Part shown: one piece after another, positions 43,512 to 51,665 of the stretch
Layout of the letters: every line of letters begins with the position of its first letter
How positions within the stretch are numbered: the first letter of the stretch is position 1
Assembly (NCBI GenBank): GCA_046153945.1
Contig: JBJXFF010000052.1
Span: 6,303-70,302, forward strand
Length of the DNA: 64,000 nucleotides
Origin: SXOA01 sp046153945
Lineage (GTDB): Bacteria; Planctomycetota; Planctomycetia; Pirellulales; Pirellulaceae
Direction of reading: 5' to 3'
Position numbers and translations under genes: made by a program
Notes under the pieces: generated by a model
Database searches by the model: none
Seen by the model: the letters and a program-made list of their open reading frames with translations, nothing else
What the model was told of the DNA's origin: nothing

Positions 43512-44042
43512 CTACCGCCCCCGAATACCGTGATACTCCAGCGGCATTTCGTAGTCCTTGCGGAGCGGGTAGCCGACCCAGTCTTCGGGGCAAAGAATGC
43601 GGCGGAGGCTGGGGTGGCCGGAGAAGAAAATTCCGGAGAGGTCGAAGACCTCGCGCTCGTGCCAGTCGGCTGTCCGCCAGACGCGGTTGACGCTGGGGAC
43701 GACTGGCAATTCCCCCGGCACATCGTTCTTCCAGCGGGGGAGCATGATCTTAAGCACCAGCGAATGTTTCTTGCTGATGCTGGACATGTGATAGACCAGT
43801 TCCAGATGGGGCTCAAAGCCGGCTTTGGCGGCCTTTTTCGGGTCGGTTTCCAGCCAGTCCACCACTGTGATGCAATTGAGAAACTCCATCTTCAGTTCGG
43901 GATCATCGCGCAAAAACGTGCAGACCTCGACGAGCGACTCTGGCTTTACTTCAATCCAGGGATCGATCGCCTGGAAATTCGCGCCGGTGATCTTGTCGCC
44001 GAATTTCTTCTTCAGCTTGTCGAGTGTGTTGGGGCCGCTCAT
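43512..44042 (-). CDS. nuoC: NADH-quinone oxidoreductase subunit C
   Basis: A 176-residue peripheral-arm subunit of complex I. ADWHEREVFDLSGIFFSGHP is the 30-kDa subunit signature, followed by LRRIL and GYPLRKDYEM. The first 60 residues hold the usual N-terminal domain. It should sit beside NuoD and NuoB at the quinone-proximal end. The gene is 39 bases downstream of nuoA, with a 14-base direct repeat between them. nuoB and nuoD, which usually surround it, are absent from this window. Confidence 0.95.
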   Translation of the reverse strand: MSGPNTLDKLKKKFGDKITGANFQAIDPWIEVKPESLVEVCTFLRDDPELKMEFLNCITVVDWLETDPKKAAKAGFEPHLELVYHMSSISKKHSLVLKIMLPRWKNDVPGELPVVPSVNRVWRTADWHEREVFDLSGIFFSGHPSLRRILCPEDWVGYPLRKDYEMPLEYHGIRGR

Positions 44043-44050
44043 GAAAGCAA

Positions 44051-44078
44051 GGGGACAGGAGTCAGGGGACAGGAGACA
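44051..44078. repeat. 14-base direct repeat between nuoA and nuoC
   Basis: GGGGACAGGAGTCA (44051-44064) is followed by GGGGACAGGAGACA. It shares the CAGGAGTCA core with the heptamer repeat translated in tex at 55383-55410. Confidence 0.7.
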
Positions 44079-44081
44079 GTG

Positions 44082-44759
44082 CTATGCCGACAGAAATTGC
44101 TCTTCTTCCAGCAGGTCCGGATCGGTCGGTCTGGCGGCTGCGGCGGCTCTTTCCTGGCTGAGCGCGCGGACCCAGTCAAGGTCTCCTCGCTTCCAGACAT
44201 AGGCGAAGCCGATGAGGAGGACGGCGAAGAACGCGGCGATATCGACGACCGTGACGAAGGCGATCTGCCGAGCCCCTTCATGAATTCGCTGGCTGGCCTT
44301 GGCATCCTCGGGACCAGTCTCGTCCACCAGTCCGGCCAAAGTGGGAGGCGTCTTTGTAGGGACAGTGGGATTGCGGACCCCCATCTCTTGATAGAGATGC
44401 TTGGCCGCAGGGGTCAATTCCAGTTCGTTCGTTTCTTGGGAGCGCGTGACGACGACGAAGTCCTTGTCCATCATGTTGGTGGACTTGCCGAAGACCGCGG
44501 ACCAAGGAAAGAAAAACGCGACTTCAACATCAAAAATGATGAACAGCAGGGCCACGACGTAAAACCGCAGGTCAAACTGCACAAAGCTGGAGCCGATCGT
44601 CGGCTCGCCGCATTCATAAATTTCCAGCTTTTCCGCGTGCGGATTCGAAGGCCGCAGCAGCCGGCCGAGGAGCAAGTTGGCGAACAGGAACACGAAGCCG
44701 ACCGTGGCGAAGAGCGCCATGTAAGCGACGATTCCCAGCGATGTTCCAAGCGATGTCAT
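44082..44759 (-). CDS. nuoA: NADH-quinone oxidoreductase subunit A with a long insert
   Basis: A 225-residue complex I membrane subunit, against the usual 120-150. Helix 1 (IVAYMALFATVGFVFLFANLL) and the loop KLEIYECGEPTIGSSFVQFDLRFY, read in two parts, are typical, as is helix 2 (VVALLFIIFDVEVAFFFPW). About 75 residues then intervene (KSTNMMDKDFVVVTRSQETN to GARQ) before helix 3 (VTVVDIAAFFAVLLIGFAY). The tail after helix 3 is 30 residues of Ala/Arg/Asp. The insert should lie in the cytoplasm or periplasm beside helix 2. It lies 20 bases downstream of a DUF2203 gene and is followed by nuoC. Confidence 0.93.
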   Translation of the reverse strand: MTSLGTSLGIVAYMALFATVGFVFLFANLLLGRLLRPSNPHAEKLEIYECGEPTIGSSFVQFDLRFYVVALLFIIFDVEVAFFFPWSAVFGKSTNMMDKDFVVVTRSQETNELELTPAAKHLYQEMGVRNPTVPTKTPPTLAGLVDETGPEDAKASQRIHEGARQIAFVTVVDIAAFFAVLLIGFAYVWKRGDLDWVRALSQERAAAAARPTDPDLLEEEQFLSA

Positions 44760-44779
44760 AAGGCCAAAAAGTTGAAGTG

Positions 44780-45244
44780 TTATTCCGCCGCGAATTCGTC
44801 CGCGTCGTCGGCGTGGGAAACGCCCGCCACCAGCGATTGTCGTCCGGCAAAGCCACCTTCCAAATCATGCCAATGGAGCACTTCTGCTTCACCGAGCTTC
44901 CAGCAAAGGAACACGATGCGGCCGTCCATCTCCGCAGGGAAATCAACGAGTCCATCCACCGCTCCCTTGGGTTCCACGCCGAGCTCCTTGAGCTCGTTCA
45001 TGTATTCGACGAGCCGCTGCCCGTCGAGTTGCAGATCCTGTTCAATCTGGGCCAATTCATCCCCGTAGGGGTCGCCCTTCTTGAGTTCTCGACCGGCAGT
45101 CAACAGAGCCACGCGATGTCGCCGCTCCACAACGTCCCGAGCCAGGCTGGCCAGGTCCGACGTGATAGCTCGCACCAGCGGGAGCATGGCGTTCGCCTGC
45201 TCAATGGTGAAAAGTCGAGTCGGCTTGTATTCACTACTCGACAT
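44780..45244 (-). CDS. DUF2203 family protein
   Basis: A 154-residue protein recognisable as DUF2203 by RLFTIEQANAMLPLVRAITSDLASL at its start and LVDFPAEMDGRIVFLCWKLGE toward its end. The first 90 residues are a helical pair. No biochemical role is known for the family. The ATG at 45244 gives the family start; a longer frame to 45496 runs back over nuoI. It lies between nuoI and nuoA, so it is probably expressed with complex I genes, but I infer no function from that. Confidence 0.85.
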   Translation of the reverse strand: MSSSEYKPTRLFTIEQANAMLPLVRAITSDLASLARDVVERRHRVALLTAGRELKKGDPYGDELAQIEQDLQLDGQRLVEYMNELKELGVEPKGAVDGLVDFPAEMDGRIVFLCWKLGEAEVLHWHDLEGGFAGRQSLVAGVSHADDADEFAAE

Positions 45245-45279
45245 TCGGGGCCTCGAGTTCTTGATTCGTGTTAACTGCT

Positions 45280-45807
45280 CTACTGATTCGGACCGCCATG
45301 CACAGGCTCGGCAATGACCTTGGACTCCGACACCGCCGTCGGGTTGAGCGTGGCTTTGCCCCAGGCAACCTCCAGCGGCAAGCGGGAGAAATCGACAATG
45401 CAACCGTCGCGGCTGTAACAACTGAGGTCGTGCGTCGCCCCCATGAAAATGCAGTCCACCGGGCAAGGCTCCACGCAGAGTGCACAAAACATGCACTTGG
45501 AATAATCAATCGCAAAGCCGGTGATCTTGAAGCCCTTGCCTCCCTCGACTCGCTCCTTGCCGATGTAGATGCAGTCCACCGGGCAAGCTTTCGCGCACTG
45601 GTCGCACGAGATGCAGGTGGTCAGGTCGTAGCGATGGAAGCCCCGGTAACGGGCCGCCACCGGAACCGGCTTCTCCGGATATTCAAAAATCTCGGTGAAG
45701 GTGCCGCGATCCGGCTTATACGTGATGAGCCAGTAGCGGAGCGTGATGAACAAGCCGTGACCGACGGTGTAAACCGCGAGCCCGATGTTACGTAGCCAAT
45801 CCCACAT
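45280..45807 (-). CDS. nuoI: NADH-quinone oxidoreductase subunit I
   Basis: A 175-residue subunit with two 4Fe-4S clusters. The motifs CISCDQCAKACPVDC and CMFCALCVEPCPVDC each give CxxCxxCxxxC with an extra Cys shared between clusters, as in NuoI. These clusters (N6a and N6b) pass electrons toward NuoB. The N-terminal 60 residues hold a hydrophobic start (VYTVGHGLFITLRYWLITYK) as in the family. It is the first gene of the nuo cluster here; the 620 bases upstream separate it from csrA. Confidence 0.96.
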   Translation of the reverse strand: MWDWLRNIGLAVYTVGHGLFITLRYWLITYKPDRGTFTEIFEYPEKPVPVAARYRGFHRYDLTTCISCDQCAKACPVDCIYIGKERVEGGKGFKITGFAIDYSKCMFCALCVEPCPVDCIFMGATHDLSCYSRDGCIVDFSRLPLEVAWGKATLNPTAVSESKVIAEPVHGGPNQ

Positions 45808-45923
45808 GGTGGATCAAAATCTAGTCTCCGCGCATCTGCCGCGAAGTCAGAGTAGGTAGAGGAAAGCCGACTCGCTGAATTATAGGCAGATGAGAGTTGT
45901 CCGCAAGCAAGGCGCGCGGGCTC

Positions 45924-45951
45924 GGTTTCAAGTTCAAGGTTTCAAGTTTAA
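45924..45951. repeat. 14-base direct repeat upstream of nuoI
   Basis: GGTTTCAAGTTCAA and GGTTTCAAGTTTAA are adjacent copies. A sequence of the same type (AAGTTCAAGGTTC) is translated inside tex near 57040. Confidence 0.7.
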
Positions 45952-46285
45952 GGTCCAACGACCGAGGTCAGACCCACAAGTAGTTGATGGTTCAATGAAC
46001 CTTGAAGTCCTTGGCTAATGGAAGTGGGTTAGCAGTGCACTTCGCGTTTCAAAATGAAGCTCCGAAAACGTGGCTCCATCGGCCGCCTCAACGTCGAGGC
46101 TAAAGCATTGAGCTTTACGCCCGCCATGACTAGGCGCAAACAATTGTCAGCAAACGGTTTGCGACAAATAGTAGCCTTACTGGCAGCAATCCTTAGAGTT
46201 GGCAAAAGGGTTTCCGATCATTCTGGCCCTAACCTGGTGCCAGAAAAGATTTTGCGGAAATCAGGAGCGGCAGCCCTGGTAATTC

Positions 46286-46313
46286 TTGACTATCCCTTGG
46301 CATGGTTCACAAT
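46286..46313 (+). promoter_or_regulatory. candidate sigma70-type promoter for csrA
   Basis: TTGACT (46286-46291) and CACAAT (46308-46313) with a 16-base spacer, matching 5 and 4 of 6 positions. It would give a leader of about 110 bases before csrA. Confidence 0.35.
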
Positions 46314-46428
46314 GTAGGGAAGGCCCGCTTCGCCAAATCCCCTTCGCAGGGTTGTTCCCCTTGCGAACTGGCTGGCCGGCAAGGAATTCGGATGCTGCAT
46401 AGGGCAGCTCCGGGAAGGAAGGACTGCC

Positions 46429-46638
46429 ATGCTTGTACTCTCTCGGAAGAAGAACGAAAGTATTGTCATCAACAATGACATTACGATTGTCGTGGTTGAA
46501 ATCCGCGGCGATAAGGTCCGCCTGGGTGTTGAAGCCCCGAAGGAAGTGCCGGTCCACCGGCGCGAAGTCTACGACGCCATTAAAAGGAACGAAGCGGCCG
46601 AAAACGCCCCCGCCAGCGAAGCTGGGTCTCAGGGATAG
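46429..46638 (+). CDS. csrA: carbon storage regulator CsrA
   Basis: A 69-residue RNA-binding translational regulator. MLVLSRKKNESIVI opens the beta sandwich (Leu4 and Arg6 contact RNA). RLGVEAPKEVPVHRREVYDAI supplies the second RNA-contact Arg at position 44. A short Ala/Glu-rich tail follows. CsrA dimers bind GGA motifs near ribosome binding sites. GGAAGGA lies 7 or so bases before its own ATG, so self-control is possible. It is a single-gene unit, with tRNA-Glu 260 bases downstream. Confidence 0.97.
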   Translation: MLVLSRKKNESIVINNDITIVVVEIRGDKVRLGVEAPKEVPVHRREVYDAIKRNEAAENAPASEAGSQG

Positions 46639-46900
46639 TTTGGGCCCCGTTTGTGATTTTGGGTGTTTTGACTGCGTAGGTTCGTTGCCGCGATTTGAGA
46701 GCGCCCGAACTCACTTTTTCTTGCCCCATGTCCGGCAAATCTCGCGGCTAGAATTCGCCGCATTCGACTTTGGCCCCTTGACGCATCCCGCCCGCGGTTT
46801 GTATACCGCACATAGCGAAATGCCTTCCGGCTGAACCTTTTGCGCTTGCGGCAGTCTCTGCTTTCAGACGCATTCTGGCCGAAACGCCAATCGTCACCGC

Positions 46901-46973
46901 GGCCCCATCGTCTAGCGGTCTAGGACACCGCCCTTTCACGGCGGTAACACGGGTTCGAGTCCCGTTGGGGTCA
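46901..46973 (+). tRNA. trnE-UUC: tRNA-Glu (anticodon UUC)
   Basis: A full cloverleaf of 73 bases. The acceptor arm GGCCCCA pairs with TGGGGTC (one G-U pair), the anticodon stem CCGCC/GGCGG encloses loop CTTTCAC (anticodon TTC at 46935-46937), the T arm is ACGGG-TTCGAGT-CCCGT, and the discriminator base is A. CCA is not encoded. Confidence 0.96.
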
Positions 46974-47014
46974 TTTTGTTTGCGGTTGCGGTGCGGCGGG
47001 AGCTAACTTACCGC

Positions 47015-50000
47015 CTATTCTTGAATCGTCTCTTCCACCAGCAGTAGCTCGTCACCGCGAGCGGCGAGGTAATGGAAAGACGTCCCGCCGCTGACCCCGT
47101 CTGAGGCTGTGTCGAAGCGGACTTCGCCGCCTCCGATGGTGAGAATCATGTCGTAGCGGTTCCCTTCAAGCCCGTCGACCACGACCATTTCCTGCTCACC
47201 ATCAAAGGCAACCGTGGCCAAGTGCTTGCCGTCCGTGCTGAAGTAGAAATTGTCCACGACACTGTCGTAGGCCTTTTGCTCCTTGCCAGCATCGACCACC
47301 AGCCACTTTCCGCCAGCCTTCGCCACATAGACCAGCCGGCCGTCGGGGCCGAACCGTGGGCCGCCTGTCTTTTCGTAACCCTTTTGGGCGACGCCGTTGA
47401 TCTGCGGCTGGCCGTTAAGAAGGATGAACTCGCGCTTGTCGAGCTTGGCCCCCATCGCCACGGATTTGCTGTCGGGACTAAAGGCCGGCGTCCCGAGACC
47501 GTCGTAACCAGAGCCTTCTTTCCCATCAATGACTGAGACCCATTTGTCCGCCACGGCTGTATAGGCGACCCGCTTACTGTCGGGACTGAAAACGATCCCC
47601 AGCACGCCGCGGTAGACCTTGCTTTCCTGGCCGTCGATCACCGCCGTAAACTTGCCGAAATCCCGCGTCGCGTAGCCGATGCGGCTGCCGTCAGGACTGA
47701 GGGCCAGACTTCGGTCGGCGACGTTGCGTTTGCTCTCCATGCCCGCCTTGCCGTCATATACCACGACGTACTCGAAAACCCCGGACTCCGCGACATAGGC
47801 AATGTGCTTGCCGTCGCCACTGACGACCACGTTGCGAGGGAGGATCTCTCTGAACCGGTTTGGGTCTTCCTTTCCGTCATATACCACTAAGAATTGATTC
47901 TCACCGCCGTACCCGATGTACCCCAACTGGTCCGCGGGGCCATAGAAGAAATTGCGGTGGAGCGTCGCCGGACCGTAGCTGCTGTCCACCGGCTCCTCGC
48001 TGCCATTAATCGTCTGCACTCGCATGATGGCGCGCTCTTTACCCTCGACGTTCACTCCGTACACCAGCTTCTTGCTGTCCGGCGTGAAAGCCATCTCCCA
48101 GGCAAAACCTTTTTGCGGCGGTCCCTCTTTGCCGTCGATCACCACAAAGTCTTCGTAATCTTTGGCGGTGAAGCGGTCGCCGAAAAAGACGACGTGCTTG
48201 CTGTCGGGGCTGAAGACCGGGCCGGGACCGATGCCGTGATAGGACTGCTCGGCTTCCACGCCATCGAGAACCAAGATGTAGTTAGTATCGCTCTTGGGAC
48301 GCTTCACATGCGCCGCGTAAGCCGTCCGCTTGCTGTCCGGACTGAAGGTGAAAGACTCGGGTTTGACGCCGTAGTCATATTCCTTGGCTTCGCCGTCGAT
48401 CACGATTCCCTTTTCAGTCAGGTACGCCACTCGCCGTCCATCCGGGCTGATCCAGAGCGTCGGCTTCTTGGCGTTGTACTTCGACAGGTCATATTCTCCC
48501 AGTGACTTTTCGGTAGCCTTTCGTTTGGAGGAAACGCCTTCCTGCGTCGCGGGCTTGGATACTCGGGCAACTTTGGGCGCTTCCTTAGTTTCGTTTTTTG
48601 GCGTTTCCTTAGTCTTTTTGTTCCCGTCAGGCTCGGCATTCTTTGGTGCGGACTTCTTGGTAGTTGCAGGTTTTTCTTCAGCGGTCGGCTTCTCGTCGCC
48701 GGGTTCCTCCAAAGCCTTCTTCAGCAAATCTTTGACCTCCTCAGGAAGTTCGACGCCGGGAGGGAGTTCCGGCAGACCAGGAACTGCGGGTGTCTTGGGC
48801 TTCTTTCCCTTCTTTGGCTCGTCCGCGGGAGCCGAGCCCTTCTTTTCTTCTGCGGCCTCTTCCAGGGCCTTCTTGAGAAGATCCTGCACCTCGGCGGGAA
48901 TCTCGACGCCGGGTGGCAGCTCAGGGAGGCCGGGAAGTCCTGGTTTCTTGGGCTTCTTCGCGGGCTTGGGTTCATCGGCCGGTGGATCGTCAGCAGCGAC
49001 CGCGTCTTTGGATGCCACCGGTTCCAGGACGATGTTCTTGCTCCCGGAAACTTCGATATCGACTCCGCCAATGCCTAGGTCGAAGTAACTCAAGGAGAGT
49101 TTTCCATATCCCTTCGTGAAGTTGATTGAACCGCTCGTTTTTCCGAGGTCCCTTCCCTTCTCTTCGCTCCATCCCTCCTTAACGAATAGCTCGCGAAAGG
49201 CTTCCAACGTCTTCCGTCCACTGCCGCTGGGGAGCGAGAATTCAAACTCGTGGGTTGCTTTCTTGTCGAGGTTCTTGGCCCCCGCGGGGAGCGGCACTTG
49301 AACGTTGATCGGCTTGTTCATTGCCGCCAGTTGCTGCTTTTTTACTTCCGCCGCCGCCTTGGCGAGCCGATCCTCCTCGGCGACCTCGGCTGCGGTCTGA
49401 TGGGAGAGCCTGACATCGACCTTTTCCTTATAGGTCCGCAAGTCGAGCGAGAGCAAATCCTTCTGCGGGTTGCGGAAGATCAGAAACTGTGTCCCCTTGT
49501 TTTCATCCACGATCGGCTTGTCAGTCGTCGGTTTCCAACCCAGCTTGGCCAGCCGCTGCTGATAGAACGCGAGGATGGAGTCGGTTTGCTCCGTCGGAGA
49601 CTCAAACGTCAGATGCTTTTGCGAATCGTCGTAGCGGGGATCGGCTGCATCTGGAGGGGCGGGCAAATCGGCCTGCAACAGCTCCGTGTCGTATTGAATC
49701 AGCGTTTTCCCCTCGGCTCCCGGCGGCGTCGAAACCCAGAGCTGCAGCTTGACGGCGTTCTTCTTGAAATACTGCATGTCGCCTCCAGCGTGGCCGTACG
49801 GCTCCCAACCAGCGGCCAGGAGCAGCTTGCGACAAGCAGCCGTGGTTTCGGCCGGCTTGGTGGCAATCGTATACGCGGCCCGGTACGATTGTGGGTGGAA
49901 CGGCTTGACCCCCGGCGGCACCGGAAGTTTCTCCAGGGCCACATTGCCGTCGTTGACGAACGTCACGCTCGACCAGCCCGGCTTTTTCGGCTCGCTGAAA

Positions 50001-50446
50001 GCCTCCGAAGTGCTGGCGGCGACATGATAGCCGTCCTTCGTGAAATGAGCGGAGCAGCTCATGGCATCGAGATAAGCCCCCGGCAGTTCCTTGAACCCCT
50101 TCTTCAGCAAGAGCTGCCGCTGAAATTCAAACGCCACCTTGGGCGTTCCCTTCGCCTCGTACATCAGCAAGCCCAGCGTTCGACGGCCGCCGACCTTGGC
50201 CCCTTCCATAAGGGGAATCGTCCGCAGATCCAGGACCTTCGCGGCCTCGTCGGGCGTCGCCGGATCGGCCAGCTTCGCGGCTGGCTTTGCTGCCGCCGCG
50301 GCCGGTTTCTCCGCAGCCGCTGGTTTCTTGCCAGGCGACTTGGCGGGAGTCTGTGCTCCAGTCGGTTGAGGTGCCGCCAATAGCGACAGTGCCATCCAAC
50401 ATACCGCGACCATCTCGAAACTTCGGCAGTTTGAAATTCTGGACAT
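47015..50446 (-). CDS. large exported multidomain protein with beta-propeller
   Basis: About 1143 residues from the ATG at 50446. A signal peptide ends near residue 30. Residues 80-480 hold four related alpha/beta blocks, each with a helix ending in GW or GF plus two or more strands (FQRQLLLKKGFKELPG, LLLAAGWEPYG, QRLAKLGWKPTTD, ELFVKEGWSEEKG). Residues 500-630 are low complexity and contain an internal duplication of about 50 residues (copies share LPGLPELPPGVE and DLLKKALEE). Residues 670-1140 have about ten propeller-like repeats built on FSPDSKRVAY and VIDGKE. It is probably periplasmic; the role is unknown. A longer frame to 50518 adds residues before the signal. Confidence 0.75.
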   Translation of the reverse strand: MSRISNCRSFEMVAVCWMALSLLAAPQPTGAQTPAKSPGKKPAAAEKPAAAAAKPAAKLADPATPDEAAKVLDLRTIPLMEGAKVGGRRTLGLLMYEAKGTPKVAFEFQRQLLLKKGFKELPGAYLDAMSCSAHFTKDGYHVAASTSEAFSEPKKPGWSSVTFVNDGNVALEKLPVPPGVKPFHPQSYRAAYTIATKPAETTAACRKLLLAAGWEPYGHAGGDMQYFKKNAVKLQLWVSTPPGAEGKTLIQYDTELLQADLPAPPDAADPRYDDSQKHLTFESPTEQTDSILAFYQQRLAKLGWKPTTDKPIVDENKGTQFLIFRNPQKDLLSLDLRTYKEKVDVRLSHQTAAEVAEEDRLAKAAAEVKKQQLAAMNKPINVQVPLPAGAKNLDKKATHEFEFSLPSGSGRKTLEAFRELFVKEGWSEEKGRDLGKTSGSINFTKGYGKLSLSYFDLGIGGVDIEVSGSKNIVLEPVASKDAVAADDPPADEPKPAKKPKKPGLPGLPELPPGVEIPAEVQDLLKKALEEAAEEKKGSAPADEPKKGKKPKTPAVPGLPELPPGVELPEEVKDLLKKALEEPGDEKPTAEEKPATTKKSAPKNAEPDGNKKTKETPKNETKEAPKVARVSKPATQEGVSSKRKATEKSLGEYDLSKYNAKKPTLWISPDGRRVAYLTEKGIVIDGEAKEYDYGVKPESFTFSPDSKRTAYAAHVKRPKSDTNYILVLDGVEAEQSYHGIGPGPVFSPDSKHVVFFGDRFTAKDYEDFVVIDGKEGPPQKGFAWEMAFTPDSKKLVYGVNVEGKERAIMRVQTINGSEEPVDSSYGPATLHRNFFYGPADQLGYIGYGGENQFLVVYDGKEDPNRFREILPRNVVVSGDGKHIAYVAESGVFEYVVVYDGKAGMESKRNVADRSLALSPDGSRIGYATRDFGKFTAVIDGQESKVYRGVLGIVFSPDSKRVAYTAVADKWVSVIDGKEGSGYDGLGTPAFSPDSKSVAMGAKLDKREFILLNGQPQINGVAQKGYEKTGGPRFGPDGRLVYVAKAGGKWLVVDAGKEQKAYDSVVDNFYFSTDGKHLATVAFDGEQEMVVVDGLEGNRYDMILTIGGGEVRFDTASDGVSGGTSFHYLAARGDELLLVEETIQE

Positions 50447-50623
50447 GGCGATTGCATCACAAGAGAAGGAGTAGAACAGATAAGCAGAATTATCGCGGAA
50501 CGACCGAGCTGCGGGCAATTAGGGGTGCGGATAACCGGGATCTTTGGGCTGTTCCAACTCTCAAGGGCGAGATTTGTGTAGAGTAGAATCACCTTGGTCA
50601 CATCCCAAGAAGTCTGGAAAGTC

Positions 50624-50635
50624 AGGTGATCCTTG
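50624..50635 (+). promoter_or_regulatory. ribosome binding site deciding a TTG start
   Basis: AGGTGA (50624-50629) lies just before TTG at 50633. The TTG is preferred because no ATG precedes a hydrophobic signal peptide in this frame. Confidence 0.6.
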
Positions 50636-51601
50636 AAACACTGGAAGTCGTGCCCGTCGCTGTTGGTCGTGCTGTGCGTATTTGGCAATTTAACCGCGCC
50701 GCTGTGCTCGTGGGCAGAAAAGCCTGTCAAGCCACCAACGCGGCCGGCGGCGGAGCTGATCGACGCCTGGAAAAAGGCCGGCGGCGAGTTTGGCTGGATC
50801 AGGCTGAACCCGGTGGGAGACCTGAATTGGGCACAGGGCCATGTCGACCCCAAAGCCGGGTATCTGCCGGCTTTCGATTTTACTGGCGAGTTCCCGATTG
50901 GAAAATTCGCGTCGATTCCTCAACCGGACCAACCCTTTGGCGTCTGGCTGCAAGGAACCAATATAACCGACGCGAATATGAAAGAGCTGGCCGGGCTGAA
51001 ACAGTTGCAGGCCCTGAACGTGTCCTATGCCAACGTGACCGGCGCGGGGCTGAAAGACCTGGTCGGGCTCGCGCAATTGCGGACGCTCGACCTGGACGCT
51101 ACCAGCGTGACCGACGATGGACTGACCGTGGTAGCCCGACTGACCCAATTGCAATCGCTGCACCTTTTCTCCAATGAGGTGACCGACGCCGGCCTGAAGG
51201 AGTTGGCTGGGCTGAAGGAATTGCGCTCATTGCGTCTTGGTCGCACGCAAGTGACCGACGCCGGGTTGAAGACTCTGGCAGGGCTGAAGCAATTGCGCAT
51301 GATCGACCTTCAACAAACCAAGGTGACCGACGCCGGCGTGAAAGAGCTGGCCGGCCTGAAAGAGTTGCAGTTGCTGGACTTGCAGTTCACCCAGGTAGGA
51401 GACGCCGGCCTCAGGGAACTGGCCGGGAACGTGAAGTTGCAGACGCTGCTCTTTCACTCTACCAAGGTGACTGATGCGGGCCTGAAAGAACTGAGCGGGC
51501 TGACCGAATTGCGGATGCTGACTCTGGGAAAGACCAAGGTGACGAAGGCTGGCGCCAGCGAACTTCGCAAGGCTTTGCCGCAAGCCACGATTGTCCGTTG
51601 A
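50633..51601 (+). CDS. exported leucine-rich repeat protein
   Basis: A 322-residue protein with a signal peptide (residues 1-28, SLLVVLCVFGNLTAPLCSWA) and nine or so leucine-rich repeats from about residue 100. The repeat unit is about 24 residues with consensus VTDAGLKELAGLKELRSLDL, cysteine-free, the ribonuclease-inhibitor-like type common in Planctomycetes. Repeats give a curved surface for protein binding; the partner is unknown. The start is TTG, supported by AGGTGA upstream and the signal peptide. The next gene begins 64 bases beyond its stop on the same strand. Confidence 0.82.
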   Translation: MKHWKSCPSLLVVLCVFGNLTAPLCSWAEKPVKPPTRPAAELIDAWKKAGGEFGWIRLNPVGDLNWAQGHVDPKAGYLPAFDFTGEFPIGKFASIPQPDQPFGVWLQGTNITDANMKELAGLKQLQALNVSYANVTGAGLKDLVGLAQLRTLDLDATSVTDDGLTVVARLTQLQSLHLFSNEVTDAGLKELAGLKELRSLRLGRTQVTDAGLKTLAGLKQLRMIDLQQTKVTDAGVKELAGLKELQLLDLQFTQVGDAGLRELAGNVKLQTLLFHSTKVTDAGLKELSGLTELRMLTLGKTKVTKAGASELRKALPQATIVR

Positions 51602-51665
51602 CCGCCCGCCCAAGGGACAATACGACGACTCTACCGCTTCTGGCTGGTGTCACTACGGACTTATC

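Larger units (their letters stand above)
45808..46428. other. intergenic region between divergent nuoI and csrA
   Basis: About 620 bases. It contains two 14-base direct repeats (45924-45951), the palindrome GGTTCAATGAACC near 45990, and a possible csrA promoter (46286-46313). An open frame at 46054-46317 has no recognisable domain and is not called. Confidence 0.5.

Noticed and set aside
43530..45068. Plus-strand open frame of 512 codons across nuoC, nuoA and the DUF2203 gene
   Set aside because: It spans three genes with clear family motifs on the other strand.
46054..46317. 87-codon open frame upstream of csrA
   Set aside because: No ribosome binding site, domain or signal; it overlaps the likely csrA promoter and may be random.
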